Positions 1 through 9,760 of a stretch of 24,383 nucleotides of DNA are shown piece after piece (positions within the stretch are counted from its first letter, which is position 1; the number at the start of each line of letters is the position of its first letter). Position numbers and translations under genes: made by a program. The stretch lies in the IMG/VR virus record IMGVR_UViG_3300020536_000037, positions 1 to 24,383 of that record, one strand, 5' to 3'. The notes below the pieces were generated by a model. That model saw nothing but the letters and a program-made list of their open reading frames with translations, had not been told where the DNA came from and made no database searches. The stretch comes from a virus.

Positions 1-373
1 CAATAATGTTTGCGATTGCTGGGTCTACATCAGCAAGGCTGAATAGTTCCAACGCACGTGTTACCAACACTGAGTTACCATACTCGTTAAGAGTAATAGA
101 AACTGTTGTTGGTGTTGACAGTGCTACTGCGTCTGGGTCAGTTGTTTCTGCCAGAGTAGATGTCTTTTGTGCCAAGTCAACGTACTTCTGTAGAACTACG
201 GTTGAGCCTGGAATTGATTGACGGGCAGGTGTTTTATCTGCGACTGAACGAATTAGTGGTTCAGAACGGAGAGCAAACTCCAATAAGCGGTCATATGCTT
301 GTTGGACAAGACCTGCACCACCAGCGGTTCCTCCAAGTGTGGACGAACCTACTCCTGTGTATGCATTAGGCAT
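1..373 (-). CDS. Major capsid protein, N-terminal 124 residues (partial)
   Basis: This gene runs off the left edge of the window, so only the N-terminus is present. The ATG at 373-371 sits behind a near-perfect Shine-Dalgarno (GGAGGTGA). The protein begins MPNAYTGVGSS and contains the stretch TTDPDAVALSTPTTVSITLN followed by EYGNSVLVTRALELF. A Thr/Ser-rich strand, then 'L.EYG..V.VT..L', then 'DVDPAIA' resembles the N-terminal arm and spine-helix region of N4-gp56-type HK97-fold capsid proteins; this is a family resemblance recalled from memory. Its place directly after the scaffold-like gene at the end of the head operon supports the call. The E-loop, P-domain and A-domain cannot be judged because the rest is missing. 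Confidence 0.75.
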   Translation of the reverse strand, partial: MPNAYTGVGSSTLGGTAGGAGLVQQAYDRLLEFALRSEPLIRSVADKTPARQSIPGSTVVLQKYVDLAQKTSTLAETTDPDAVALSTPTTVSITLNEYGNSVLVTRALELFSLADVDPAIANII

Positions 374-411
374 TTGTCACCTCCAAGGTGATTAGAATTA
401 CTATGGATTAA

Positions 412-888
412 TTATTGATTTGCACGGAGGATGGCAAGAATTTCATCTGCAGATTGTGCATTAGATATCTTTGTTTCCAAGTCCTCTGTACGTTCAGGGG
501 TTAATGAATTCTGAGTAAGAACATCTTGCTGCCTTAAGGCTGCTCGATTAAGTTCTTGTTCAGGATTCGCAGACTCTGCGCTTTTTAATCCAAACAAATC
601 AGCATTTTCGTCAAGCCAAGAATTAACTGACTCTTCACTAATGTCTTCTAAGTCTTTCATAATTAAGCGTTGCGCCTTTAGATTAACGCCCTTCTTTTCT
701 AGGACTTCCTTGACGACTCTCTCACGCTGCACCTTGGACAATCCCTCAAGTTGCTCAGTCAGTTCCTTGATACGTTTCTCATCTGCACGTTTGGCTTTTC
801 TTAGTCTTTTAACTAAGTCATCGCCTTGCAGATTTGCATCGTTATCTTGGTTTTCGTCTTCTTCTTCATCCCAGTAGTTGTTGCTCAT
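412..888 (-). CDS. Capsid scaffold-like protein (158 aa)
   Basis: The gene lies immediately upstream of the capsid gene in transcription order, the usual place for a scaffold. The protein is highly charged: an acidic start (MSNNYWDEEEDENQDND), then a long Lys/Glu/Arg-rich segment at about residues 25-70 that looks like a coiled coil, then a helical C-terminus ending ADEILAILRANQ. There is no enzymatic motif. The frame is open to 981, but I chose the ATG at 888 because the upstream codons look non-coding and an AGGGTGGG-like ribosome binding site precedes 888. Scaffolds of tailed phages are often short, acidic and coiled-coil. Function is inferred from position and composition, not from a recognised family. 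Confidence 0.6.
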   Translation of the reverse strand: MSNNYWDEEEDENQDNDANLQGDDLVKRLRKAKRADEKRIKELTEQLEGLSKVQRERVVKEVLEKKGVNLKAQRLIMKDLEDISEESVNSWLDENADLFGLKSAESANPEQELNRAALRQQDVLTQNSLTPERTEDLETKISNAQSADEILAILRANQ

Positions 889-1011
889 AGCAACCCACCC
901 TTCTATTCGTTGATTAGTCGCAAGCCACAAGTCAATTCGGGGAAATTGGTTGGCTCTTGCTACCAGACTTATACACCCCACGGGGCTGGTCTATCCGTGT
1001 GGGGAATCTAT

Positions 1012-2250
1012 TTAGAACTGACCTGCTGAGGAACCTCTACGCAAGTATGTAGTTGACAATCCAGCATCTCCTACGCCAGATGAACCCTTAAAAGATGCTA
1101 TTTCTTTTTCTGCTAATTGCGTACGCTTGCGCTGGGCAGAGGCAAGTCCTTTAAACACTTCTTCCTCTGCAACCTGTTGGTTATAATTAATCTTATCTTC
1201 ATTATAAATTTGTGATAACTTCGTAGCAGTAGGAAGTACATCTGAGATAGTAGAGTATCCCTTACGTGCTGTTGCTAGGTCTACGCCAAACTTAGCCAAG
1301 GATTCCGCACTAGTCATACTAGTTGTAAGCCCACCTTGTGCAATTGCTGCGCTACCAATCTCTGCTGCAGTTACCTTTTCTTGTAATCTAGGTAGATTTT
1401 CTTTTGGATTTAAAAAGTAACTTACTAATTCCGTATCTGTAATCTTATAAAAGTCACGTAGAGTACTCTTAACTAATGGGTCTGCATTCTCGACACGGGT
1501 AACTACTGTAGATACTCTATCTTTAAATTCAACAGCAGATATATCTCCACCAATAATGTTAGCCATTGCGGCTTGTCGTGTTTTTTTATCTGTACCTAAT
1601 AATGTTTGTTGCCCATATGCACGAAGTGTTTCTGAATAACTATCCTCAAGGGCTAAATATTCTCCCTCACTTAATGCATTAAGACCAGCAGCAGTTCTTG
1701 TTGTGTTTCCAGCAAAACGTGTTTGATATGTTTTGTTTTTACGCAATTCAATAATTGCTTCATTTGAGGTTAAACCTTGTTTCATAAATTCAGCAATAAC
1801 TGGGGCCAACTCATCTAATCCATATAAAGCAAAAGTTGAAGTAAGTAATGCAAAAGCATCTCTAGTATCTTTATCTACTACAGCATCTTTATTAATGCCA
1901 GCATCTTTATTTAAATTAGCATTAACCACATCAGTATTTACTTTAGGAGTTGCTTGTCCAGTATTTGGATTATATACATAACCAAGGTCCTCATATTGTT
2001 TTGCAACTTTTTGTGTTTGAACATCTATACCAGCATAGGCTTTTTCAAATGCTGCTCGTGTTTTTGGGTCAGATATCTGTGAAACTAAACTTCTTGATTC
2101 TTCATAAGTAGGTTTAGCAGTAGCAGTTGCTACAGGAACAACGCCAGTTTTTATTATTTCTTGTGCCTTTGCTAATCCAGTATCAGCCTGGACCGCTGCA
2201 AGTGCTTTACGAACCGCTGCTTCTTCTGCAGACATTTTAGGTTTAGCCAT
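1012..2250 (-). CDS. Putative virion protein, 412 aa, unknown family
   Basis: I do not recognise the family. The protein is soluble and mostly helical. An Ala/Lys-rich N-terminus (MAKPKMSAEEAAVRKALAAV) is followed by repeated amphipathic segments. The C-terminus is a glycine/serine-rich tail (GSSGVGDAG, then YLRRGSSAGQF), like the flexible tails of some structural proteins. The ATG at 2250 overlaps the TAA of the gene before it (TAATG), so the two are translationally coupled. It sits between the giant-protein block and the scaffold. A minor head, internal virion or connector-associated role is likely from context only. Confidence 0.5.
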   Translation of the reverse strand: MAKPKMSAEEAAVRKALAAVQADTGLAKAQEIIKTGVVPVATATAKPTYEESRSLVSQISDPKTRAAFEKAYAGIDVQTQKVAKQYEDLGYVYNPNTGQATPKVNTDVVNANLNKDAGINKDAVVDKDTRDAFALLTSTFALYGLDELAPVIAEFMKQGLTSNEAIIELRKNKTYQTRFAGNTTRTAAGLNALSEGEYLALEDSYSETLRAYGQQTLLGTDKKTRQAAMANIIGGDISAVEFKDRVSTVVTRVENADPLVKSTLRDFYKITDTELVSYFLNPKENLPRLQEKVTAAEIGSAAIAQGGLTTSMTSAESLAKFGVDLATARKGYSTISDVLPTATKLSQIYNEDKINYNQQVAEEEVFKGLASAQRKRTQLAEKEIASFKGSSGVGDAGLSTTYLRRGSSAGQF

Positions 2251-3497
2251 TATCCTACCAATCCAAACATTCTAAGAATATCGTTAGCGTATCCTGCTGC
2301 TTCATTTCTAGCATTCTTAGTCTTGCCCCATTCTGGTTTATTACGAAGTAATTTTTCAAACTCTGTAGTAGACATAACTCCAGGCTTACCATTGTTTCTT
2401 AATGCTATTTGAATATCTTTATCAAACGCATCTAAAGATTCTGATGGTACTTCTAAAACTTGAGACTTTGTATTAGCAAACTGAGTTGCTAGATTTTTAA
2501 TACTGATTCCATTGTCAATAGAATCACCTAGATTTGTATAGAAACTCTTAGCAAGATTACGAATCTTTTGTTGTTGTTGCTCTAGTTTACCAGTAGATAA
2601 ACTACCACCTGGTTTAAGCCCACCAAGTACATCATCAAGGGCTTCCTGTGTGCTTAACTTAATACCATAACTAGCAGCATAACTTTTTAAAGATGAAATG
2701 CTTTGGGCTATAGAACCTGTACCAGAAGCAATGGCTTCTAAAGAAGTACCACGAACTGATGGCTTAATAGTTTCGGCTAATATACGTGAGTAGTCTTCAT
2801 CGTTTAATAAAGAACCAGACTCAACTAATTTGCCACCAACTGTTTTTTGTTTAACAACAGCCTTCTTCATTTCCAAAGTTACTGTATCAAAGAATGATTT
2901 TTTTTCAGCAGGTGTAGCCTCACGGCCAAGCATATCTATTGTAAACGCATCAATCATTTGATTAGCGTCTAGTTTAGTTATCTCTTGTGCACGGTCTCTA
3001 GGTCCACCACCACTAGCGTAATTAGGCATAGAGTTAAGCCAATTATTAAAGTTATTTAAATCACCAGAAGCATTAGGGTCGAATAAAAGTTTTTCTACAA
3101 TTTGCTTGCTTTGGTCATTGGCAGCATCTAGGATAGCATCGCTAAGACCAGTATCTGATTTTGTTGAATATTCTTTTTCTGTTAAATAACCTTTGGCATA
3201 CAAACTACTACGTAGTTGTTCTATATTACCGCCAGCATCTTTTTTAACATTACGAATGATTTGATTATAATCAGCAATGGCAAAGTTCTTACCATCAGGA
3301 GTTACATAAAGGAAACGTTGATAAGCAGCACTGTCTTGTCCAGCAACAGTAATGATACGTCTTGTACCACTTCTGTCATAACCAATCTCTAATCTTCCCT
3401 CAGTATCTTCAGCAAAGTAGTTCTTAATTAACTGGGCATTAGATGACCCAGGAGCACCATAAACATTTAATGTTTCAGCCAATTTATCTACCCTCAA
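2250..3497 (-). CDS. Putative virion protein, 415 aa, unknown family
   Basis: No family is recognised. Around residues 80-105 there is a segment (IIRNVKK..., then EQLRSSLYAKGYLTEKEY) that resembles the 'LR..LY..GYL' pattern of peptidoglycan-binding-like repeats, though only weakly. A Gly-rich linker (SGGGP) follows near residue 165, and the C-terminus reads KPEWGKTKNARNEAAGYAND then ILRMFG. The start at 3497 overlaps the end of the 1754-aa gene by 14 nt, and the stop overlaps the next start. With its neighbours it forms a tightly coupled trio that probably makes internal or DNA-ejection components of the particle; that role is inference from genome position. Confidence 0.5.
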   Translation of the reverse strand: MRVDKLAETLNVYGAPGSSNAQLIKNYFAEDTEGRLEIGYDRSGTRRIITVAGQDSAAYQRFLYVTPDGKNFAIADYNQIIRNVKKDAGGNIEQLRSSLYAKGYLTEKEYSTKSDTGLSDAILDAANDQSKQIVEKLLFDPNASGDLNNFNNWLNSMPNYASGGGPRDRAQEITKLDANQMIDAFTIDMLGREATPAEKKSFFDTVTLEMKKAVVKQKTVGGKLVESGSLLNDEDYSRILAETIKPSVRGTSLEAIASGTGSIAQSISSLKSYAASYGIKLSTQEALDDVLGGLKPGGSLSTGKLEQQQQKIRNLAKSFYTNLGDSIDNGISIKNLATQFANTKSQVLEVPSESLDAFDKDIQIALRNNGKPGVMSTTEFEKLLRNKPEWGKTKNARNEAAGYANDILRMFGLVG

Positions 3498-6400
3498 TTC
3501 CCGCTATAATTGATTCTCTTGAATAGTAGTTAAGTAGTCCAGTAAATATAATTCTATTTGCTTCTTTTACTTCTGGATTTACCTTACTAAGTTCTGTTAA
3601 TATTTTAACTACTTGTTGTTTTCTATTTGACTTCATTTCACTAAAGTCAAAACGCTTAGATAGTTCTGGGTCTTCGGCTAGATTCAAGAAGTCTGCTACG
3701 TTGCGAATAGCAAGGTTCATTGATGACCTTGTTTGTTTATCAATTGGAGATTTAGGGTCTGCAATTGCATCTGACAAAGTCTTAAACATAACCTTTAGAT
3801 TTCCTCTATTGGTTCCTTTACCGCTAATCTCAGCGTCAAGATAAGGATTAGATATCAAAAGAGCGGTACGTTCTTGTGCTGCTTTATCAATTAACTGACG
3901 TCTATCTCCATACACTGATTTCTTTTTCAATGCTTCATTAAGGTTATCTTCAATAGCAAAGTACTTTTGTTTATCCTCTGCTACCTGAACATTCTGTAGA
4001 TAGTCTTCAAATTCTGGAATATCTACTAGTCCCTCAGATTGCATCCAAGCATATATATCTGGATTGTATTCTCCAGCCTTAGGTGCAAATAGATATCCTA
4101 TTTCCTTATAAGTATCAATAAACTTCTTATTTTTAATTGACCAATTTTTAACTTCATCAGTAGTATTAATAAGAACTTTAAATTCTTTGGTATTGCGTGG
4201 CACTAGATATATTACCTTGCCTGGGTTTTGTCCAACCCATGTAGCAATGGCTAAATCAAATACATCTGTATCTTCATTTTCAGCATTACGTAGTAGGCCA
4301 TTGTATACATCGTAGAAAGATGACTTCCAGGTAGTGATACCAGTTTTCTTCATGAACCCTGGTAAGTCTTTAGAGTCCTTTAATGTTGGCTGTCCTGGAG
4401 ATATCTGTCCAAGCATGTTACGTGCAACTATAACGCTGTTTGTTGAAATTTTTAACTTAGAAATATAATCTGCTTTTTCTTGAGTTGTTGCATTTGTTGG
4501 TAGTCCATTACCAAATGCTTGGGCATAAGCAATAGCCTGCAACATTGCAGTTCCTTTTTGCCTGTCCCATTCAGTAGGGGTAAGAGTGCTGAATATACTG
4601 TCAGCAAACATTGGCACTAAAGCGCTTCTCAATGTCATTCTGTCACCAAATTGACCAAGTGCTATTGAGTCAAACTTTTCTGCAAATTGAGTAGTTGAAG
4701 GTTGTATCTTTTCCTTAATTGGAGCAGGAACAAATGGCAACTCTCTTAAAATCGCTCTAGAAATTACAACTCCAACAGAACCAATTGGTCCAGCCAAGGC
4801 TGGTTGTCCTGCATCAGGTGAGAAAGATGGGTTAAGTAATCTTAACTTAAGAGTAAACTCGTTAAATGATGGAATATTAATTGTTGAATTACCAGTTAAG
4901 GTTCTGAGTACTGGCTCAACCGCACCATTGATAATTGAATCAGTTGGGAAGACAATGAACTTATCACCCTTTTCATCTTCGTAAACATCTCCAGATGCTT
5001 CAAGACCTGTATGTAGTAGGCGAAGACGATATAAACTTTGCAAAGGTTTCTTGGTGTATAAACGCCATACACGTCTGTAGAAATCCTCAGTTGCTCTATA
5101 GAATCTACCTACTGAACGAATAGAGATAGCAAAATTAGTTCTAACCGATGGGTTATCTACATACTCTAACAGTTCTTCAGTGGCACGTGTAAGTGCTAGG
5201 TTAGTAACTTGTCTTTCGGCATGTTCCTTTCCACGGGCCTCAGCAATACCCTTGCTAAGTAGTGGATTTTCTTCAATCGCATTTTTAACATAGCGGTCTT
5301 TAAATACTTTTTCGTATGGCTTTAAGTCTTTAAGCGCTCTCTCTGTAAATAGCAGCAACATAGGCTGACGATAGATACCAGTTACAGTTGCATCCATAAC
5401 ATCCATTGTCCAGTTTTGCCATTTAGAATAAAGGTGGTTAATTCCAGCCTCTTCTTCAAATATCTTCATATCTTTTTCTGGACCAAGATTATATAAACGT
5501 GTTTGTAGATTTGTTCCTGGTTGATATCCTTGAGTTAAGTCCTCAAATTTAGCAAAATCTATTTCGGCAGAGGCTTTGCTCCATGGGTCTTTAACTACCT
5601 TTGAAATACCTTCTGCATTTGTTTCGATTCTTGATTTAGCCGCTTTAACTGCTTCAAATAATTTTTCATTGTAGTTAGTTGGACCACCATGGAAAGTATT
5701 TCGCATATCCATTAGCATATTTTCTACGTGGATACGGGCAATCTGCACATCTGGAATACCACGTTGGCGGTATAACACAGTTGTGCTGAACAAGGATAAG
5801 AATCCGTTTAACTTTGTTCCACTTGCAACGATGTAATCATCGTTAAAACCTTTTGGAACTCTCTCAACACCCACATCTTTAAGAATACTGTGGCGTGCAT
5901 TGATAAAATCATCATTAGTTTTTAATGCCTTGTATCTATAGAAAGCATTTACTGGATTTACTACTGCACCATTGGCAATTTTTTCGCTGTTATAAGAAAA
6001 ACGGATATTCCAGTTATCAAAATGTGCAAGAGCAATTTGCTTTGTTGTCATTTTGTTAATATCTATAGCACGATATTTTTTACCTAGAGCAAGTCCTGCT
6101 TCTTGAATTGCTTTAGTTAAATTACTGCTAACAAAAACTGAATCTACATACTCAATGTCAATCTTTCCAGTCATCATGCTGCGAGCAGCAACTGAATTAC
6201 CCATTGAGTCTAAAACATTTGGGCTATATTTCATTAAACGAGTTATAGTATCCATAGTTGCTGGTCCCATTTTGCCAGCATATAGGTCTTGAACTCGTAA
6301 TAAAGTTTCTTCTCTGATTGCTTGATGGGCTACATCAGCAAGAGCAACCTCATACCCATATTGTTTTGATAACTTAACACGGGTATCTTCTAAAATATTT

Positions 6401-8748
6401 AAACGTTCTTGATTATCTAACTTCTGAGTTGGGTCTTTTGATGGAAATATCTTGTAAAATCCACGCTTGTACATACCCTGAGTTGTTTTAGACCCAGTAG
6501 CAGCCTCAAGTGTTGAACGACCTGCACGACCACCAAATACAAATGAACGCAATGCAGCGGTACTTTGTGTAAGGAAACCAAAAAATGCTTCGTCAATACT
6601 GCTTCGTATTCCAAGACGTGGGAAAAGAGTATTGTTTGTCCAGAAATCTGTATAGAATTTTGTAAATTTATTTCTTGTAGCACCACCAACAAGGTTAATA
6701 AAGTTTATTTTTTCAGATAATCTTGAACTTGCTGCTGTTTGGTAAATTAAATCATATGGTAGCGGGGCAATACTTCTAGCAACCTGTGATGGTTGAACAA
6801 TTCCCTTAGATGCTTGAAAGAAATCTTCGCCTTCACGTCTAACCAATGCTGGGTGTAATGTTCCAACTAAGTCAAGTGGTATCTGGGACTTTACTGTCGA
6901 GAACATACCAGTTTCATTAAAGGTTGCAGCAAGGATTTCATCTGCAATTGTCTGTCCCTTAGGTGAACCAAGCATTCCGCTTCTCATCATAACCGCTGCG
7001 TATAGGTTACGAATCATCGTAAGTTGTATCTCTGGACTCTCAGTTAAGAACTGCTCTGTAAATGCATAGGCAGTATCTTTTTTACCCAAAGCAAGCATTG
7101 CTAAATTTCTAACATCTGACTCTGTTTTAATTGCATCTTCACCATACAGAATACGGCCAGGGCTGCGAGTAAGTCCAACTGACATTTTCTTCATCATCTT
7201 ACGTGTTTTAGAAATGTCTGTTTGTAATTCAATAATATCTTTAATCGCTGGGTTAACTAAATTCTCACCATCATCAGCAACCTTTTTTAACACATCTAAA
7301 ACTGTTGATAAATCTTTCTCACCCTTTTCTAGGTAAGACTGTACATTTAAATTCTTAGGGTTAGGATTAAAGATAGCGTCAATAACTTTATGGGATGCAG
7401 AGGTAAGACTTCTAAAATTCTTTGCTACAGGAATTCCATTCCTGCGGAAATTAAAATTATCTACACGGCCAGATAATAACAATCCCATATCTTCATGGTC
7501 TGTAAAAAATCTTTTTGCAGAGGCTGCATCAAAGACTTCTTCTTTTGCTAATTTTTTAACAACTTCAAGGTTAGCCCAGTCTGGAAAGTCAATACGTATT
7601 TGCTTATACACAAGTCCCTTGGCAACGGGACCTTCTGCATCTGCATAGTTCTTAACTACTTTACCTAGTTGCTCATCCCATAACTTAATAACATCGGCTT
7701 GTTTAAAAACAAAATCTACGCCACCCTCGATGTTGCCACGCTCAGATAAGAAAACAAATTGGTCGGCAAGTTTTTCACCACGACTTTTAATTCCACCAAA
7801 ACGAAGAACTGCCTCTGGAATACCAGCAACACCTCTACCAATGGCACGAGCACCTTTAATTATTGGACCAACACCAGTGTATGTAAGTGGGTCAATACCT
7901 AATTGATATGTAGCATCTACAGGACCAGATACTAAACTAGCAACTCCAGTACGTGTTTTTTTATCAGTTAAATCAATACCAACTTTTTTAAGTAATTTAG
8001 TTGCCCAATAACTTTGATTAACTTCTGGGTCGGCTTTTAACATACTGCCAACTTTATCTCTACCTGGAGAAACCTGGGCAAAAGTTTTGATTTCTTTTAA
8101 CAACTCATTAAACTGTTCAGGCTCATCACCCATGAACTGAATTGCCTTAACCATACTTTCATCTGCTGTTCCATAAAGGTCAATTGACTCTCCAGGAGTT
8201 CTACCTTCAGTTACGCCACGAATTAAAGTTACTAATGCTTTACCATGCTTGGCTTCATACTCAGAGATTTTATCCCATCTCCAAGAATTTTTTCCATCAA
8301 ATGCTTCAGTGATAAGTTTTTTACTAAATCTTGAACCCATACGTTGTTCGGCTTGTTGTTCAACTTGGTATGGAGTATTTAAAGTTTTATAGTATTTGTC
8401 CGCTGCTGTAAATCCAGCAATAATTGGGCTAAATAAAACTTTAGCAGTAACACTACCAGCGCCAACAACAGCCTGTATTCCTCTACCAAGTGGGCTTAAC
8501 TCAGGAGCAAATCGTTTTTCTTTAGAATAAAGATATCTAATATTATCTTGAACCATTGGGTCAAACTCAAGAAACTCTTTACGTCCGCTTTCCTCACTAA
8601 GTTGTAATAATCTTTTTGCTTCTTTTCTGGCATAGGCCAACTGATTAAGTTGTGTTTGTTGAGAAGCAGGTAGGCCAGCATCTTGGGCTGCCTTAAAAAT
8701 ATTAGGACTTAGTTCACCTAAAATAGGGTCTAATTTTATTTCAGCCAT
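3484..8748 (-). CDS. Giant virion-associated protein, 1754 aa (possible internal/ejection protein)
   Basis: This is the largest gene in the window, a single unbroken frame of 1754 codons starting at an ATG that overlaps the preceding stop (TAATG). I recognise no catalytic domain. It is rich in Lys and Leu and looks helical. Hydrophobic or amphipathic patches occur near residues 88-115 (GRGIQAVVGAGSVTAKVLFS, then PIIAGF), about 270-300 (SGPVDATYQLGIDPLTYTGV, then GPII), and around residue 1290 (PIGSVGVVISRAI). Very long helical proteins with such patches occur among ejection proteins of podoviruses and among phage polyvalent proteins. Its place between portal and scaffold suggests packaging inside the head. 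It could instead be an unusual minor head protein. No tail-fibre-like repeats or tape-measure periodicity were seen. Confidence 0.55.
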   Translation of the reverse strand: MAEIKLDPILGELSPNIFKAAQDAGLPASQQTQLNQLAYARKEAKRLLQLSEESGRKEFLEFDPMVQDNIRYLYSKEKRFAPELSPLGRGIQAVVGAGSVTAKVLFSPIIAGFTAADKYYKTLNTPYQVEQQAEQRMGSRFSKKLITEAFDGKNSWRWDKISEYEAKHGKALVTLIRGVTEGRTPGESIDLYGTADESMVKAIQFMGDEPEQFNELLKEIKTFAQVSPGRDKVGSMLKADPEVNQSYWATKLLKKVGIDLTDKKTRTGVASLVSGPVDATYQLGIDPLTYTGVGPIIKGARAIGRGVAGIPEAVLRFGGIKSRGEKLADQFVFLSERGNIEGGVDFVFKQADVIKLWDEQLGKVVKNYADAEGPVAKGLVYKQIRIDFPDWANLEVVKKLAKEEVFDAASAKRFFTDHEDMGLLLSGRVDNFNFRRNGIPVAKNFRSLTSASHKVIDAIFNPNPKNLNVQSYLEKGEKDLSTVLDVLKKVADDGENLVNPAIKDIIELQTDISKTRKMMKKMSVGLTRSPGRILYGEDAIKTESDVRNLAMLALGKKDTAYAFTEQFLTESPEIQLTMIRNLYAAVMMRSGMLGSPKGQTIADEILAATFNETGMFSTVKSQIPLDLVGTLHPALVRREGEDFFQASKGIVQPSQVARSIAPLPYDLIYQTAASSRLSEKINFINLVGGATRNKFTKFYTDFWTNNTLFPRLGIRSSIDEAFFGFLTQSTAALRSFVFGGRAGRSTLEAATGSKTTQGMYKRGFYKIFPSKDPTQKLDNQERLNILEDTRVKLSKQYGYEVALADVAHQAIREETLLRVQDLYAGKMGPATMDTITRLMKYSPNVLDSMGNSVAARSMMTGKIDIEYVDSVFVSSNLTKAIQEAGLALGKKYRAIDINKMTTKQIALAHFDNWNIRFSYNSEKIANGAVVNPVNAFYRYKALKTNDDFINARHSILKDVGVERVPKGFNDDYIVASGTKLNGFLSLFSTTVLYRQRGIPDVQIARIHVENMLMDMRNTFHGGPTNYNEKLFEAVKAAKSRIETNAEGISKVVKDPWSKASAEIDFAKFEDLTQGYQPGTNLQTRLYNLGPEKDMKIFEEEAGINHLYSKWQNWTMDVMDATVTGIYRQPMLLLFTERALKDLKPYEKVFKDRYVKNAIEENPLLSKGIAEARGKEHAERQVTNLALTRATEELLEYVDNPSVRTNFAISIRSVGRFYRATEDFYRRVWRLYTKKPLQSLYRLRLLHTGLEASGDVYEDEKGDKFIVFPTDSIINGAVEPVLRTLTGNSTINIPSFNEFTLKLRLLNPSFSPDAGQPALAGPIGSVGVVISRAILRELPFVPAPIKEKIQPSTTQFAEKFDSIALGQFGDRMTLRSALVPMFADSIFSTLTPTEWDRQKGTAMLQAIAYAQAFGNGLPTNATTQEKADYISKLKISTNSVIVARNMLGQISPGQPTLKDSKDLPGFMKKTGITTWKSSFYDVYNGLLRNAENEDTDVFDLAIATWVGQNPGKVIYLVPRNTKEFKVLINTTDEVKNWSIKNKKFIDTYKEIGYLFAPKAGEYNPDIYAWMQSEGLVDIPEFEDYLQNVQVAEDKQKYFAIEDNLNEALKKKSVYGDRRQLIDKAAQERTALLISNPYLDAEISGKGTNRGNLKVMFKTLSDAIADPKSPIDKQTRSSMNLAIRNVADFLNLAEDPELSKRFDFSEMKSNRKQQVVKILTELSKVNPEVKEANRIIFTGLLNYYSRESIIAGIEGR

Positions 8749-9167
8749 TAATACCCAGCATCATCTAACATGCGAAACAACATTTCGGAATCGCCTGAAA
8801 CATCATACTGTGTAAGATTTCTAGCAATATCTTTAATAGTTGGTTCTTGATTTGGAATTCTTCCTAATACAATTGAACCAGGTCCATCACCAATATCTAC
8901 ACCACTAGTGATTACTTCATCTTTGCGATTAGTTGGAGCAAGCAATGGTGTTAAGTCTTCAAAAGAATTTTGTGGTATTGGATTACCAGCCATAGGTGCT
9001 GCTACTTGATTGTCGTAATTCTGTTGTCCCTGTCCGTATGGTAGTCCTGACATGTAGGTTGCGGGCTGTGTTGGACCCCCGTCAGTACGTTGACTAAGAG
9101 CGCCAGGGCCTGATACTGGGGCTGGGTTATTCGGTTTTCTATATCCACCTTGCTCCATCATTGACAT
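8748..9167 (-). CDS. Small Pro/Gly/Gln-rich head-operon protein (139 aa)
   Basis: The first ~75 residues are low complexity and probably disordered, rich in Pro, Gly, Gln and Asn (for example KPNNPAPVSGPGALSQRTDG). The last ~60 residues look folded (ITSGVDIGDGPGSIVLGR; then TIKDIARNLTQYDVSGDSEM). No known family. Its GGAG ribosome binding site overlaps the TAG stop of the Ntn hydrolase gene (TAGGAGATATTATG), and its own stop overlaps the start of the 1754-aa gene, so all three are co-translated. It may be a linker, a small head component or a protease-associated protein; none of these is shown by the sequence. Confidence 0.5.
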   Translation of the reverse strand: MSMMEQGGYRKPNNPAPVSGPGALSQRTDGGPTQPATYMSGLPYGQGQQNYDNQVAAPMAGNPIPQNSFEDLTPLLAPTNRKDEVITSGVDIGDGPGSIVLGRIPNQEPTIKDIARNLTQYDVSGDSEMLFRMLDDAGY

Positions 9168-9175
9168 AATATCTC

Positions 9176-9745
9176 CTACTTAGTAAATTGTGTTTTAACA
9201 TTTGCAGTACCACCGCACCACACATTGTATTCAATTGCTATATTGATTGCTTTTTTTACTGCACCAGATGCTTTAGCATGAGTTTTAGTTTCAGACTCTA
9301 GTGCTGCTAACGCACCAAGGGCTAAGGTTCCACCAGAACCTATCGCATATAAACCTTTGTCATCTCGCATATATCCATAGTCATCACTAACTTGATATAA
9401 CCTACCATTAAAACAAACTAATGCATCCCAACCTGAGTCATCATCATTCTTTGTTTTAGGTGTTGGGTCGTATCCGCCATCTATTATAGTTTGCTTCATA
9501 GATGGTAATACTCTAATCATCATAAATCTATCTGGGTCTTGTGTCTTAATTACCTTTGGTGGTTGCCATAGGTTATTAAGAATATCTCCTACAATTGCAT
9601 CACCTGCAACTGCAATTAGATACTCACCAATCTTAACTATCTTGTCGCATCCCTTGGCTACATATGGTCTATCTTGATATGAGGTTACAGTATCTGCACC
9701 TAATACAGCCCAGCCTTTACCTTGTATTCCAACTATTGCTGTCAT
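9176..9745 (-). CDS. Proteasome beta/HslV-like Ntn hydrolase; candidate head maturation protease (189 aa)
   Basis: The protein starts MTAIVGIQGKGWAVLGADTV, the classic N-terminus of HslV and proteasome beta subunits. Removing Met would expose Thr2 as the catalytic nucleophile, with no propeptide. Asp18 (GAD) matches the conserved Asp17 of the mature enzyme. Lys35 in CDKIVKI matches Lys33, with one extra residue in the preceding loop. LYAIGSGGTLALGALAAL at 132-149 matches the 'IGSGG' motif around the family's active-site Ser. Length fits HslV (about 175 aa). No HslU-like ATPase gene is nearby. It lies between portal and scaffold/capsid, where tailed phages usually encode a ClpP-, S49- or herpes-type prohead protease, and none of those is visible here. 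I infer that it processes head proteins, though cellular protein turnover is possible. Confidence 0.85.
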   Translation of the reverse strand: MTAIVGIQGKGWAVLGADTVTSYQDRPYVAKGCDKIVKIGEYLIAVAGDAIVGDILNNLWQPPKVIKTQDPDRFMMIRVLPSMKQTIIDGGYDPTPKTKNDDDSGWDALVCFNGRLYQVSDDYGYMRDDKGLYAIGSGGTLALGALAALESETKTHAKASGAVKKAINIAIEYNVWCGGTANVKTQFTK

Positions 9746-9760
9746 TGTCCCCCACCTTAG

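Noticed and set aside
976-1004. Imperfect hairpin CCCCACGG/CCGTGTGGGG between the 412-aa and scaffold genes as a terminator
   Set aside because: It has a 2-nt bulge and no U-tract in the leftward direction, and termination there would cut off the scaffold and capsid genes.
6417-6692. 91-codon frame inside the 1754-aa gene
   Set aside because: It is a same-strand shadow frame of the giant gene, with no independent support.
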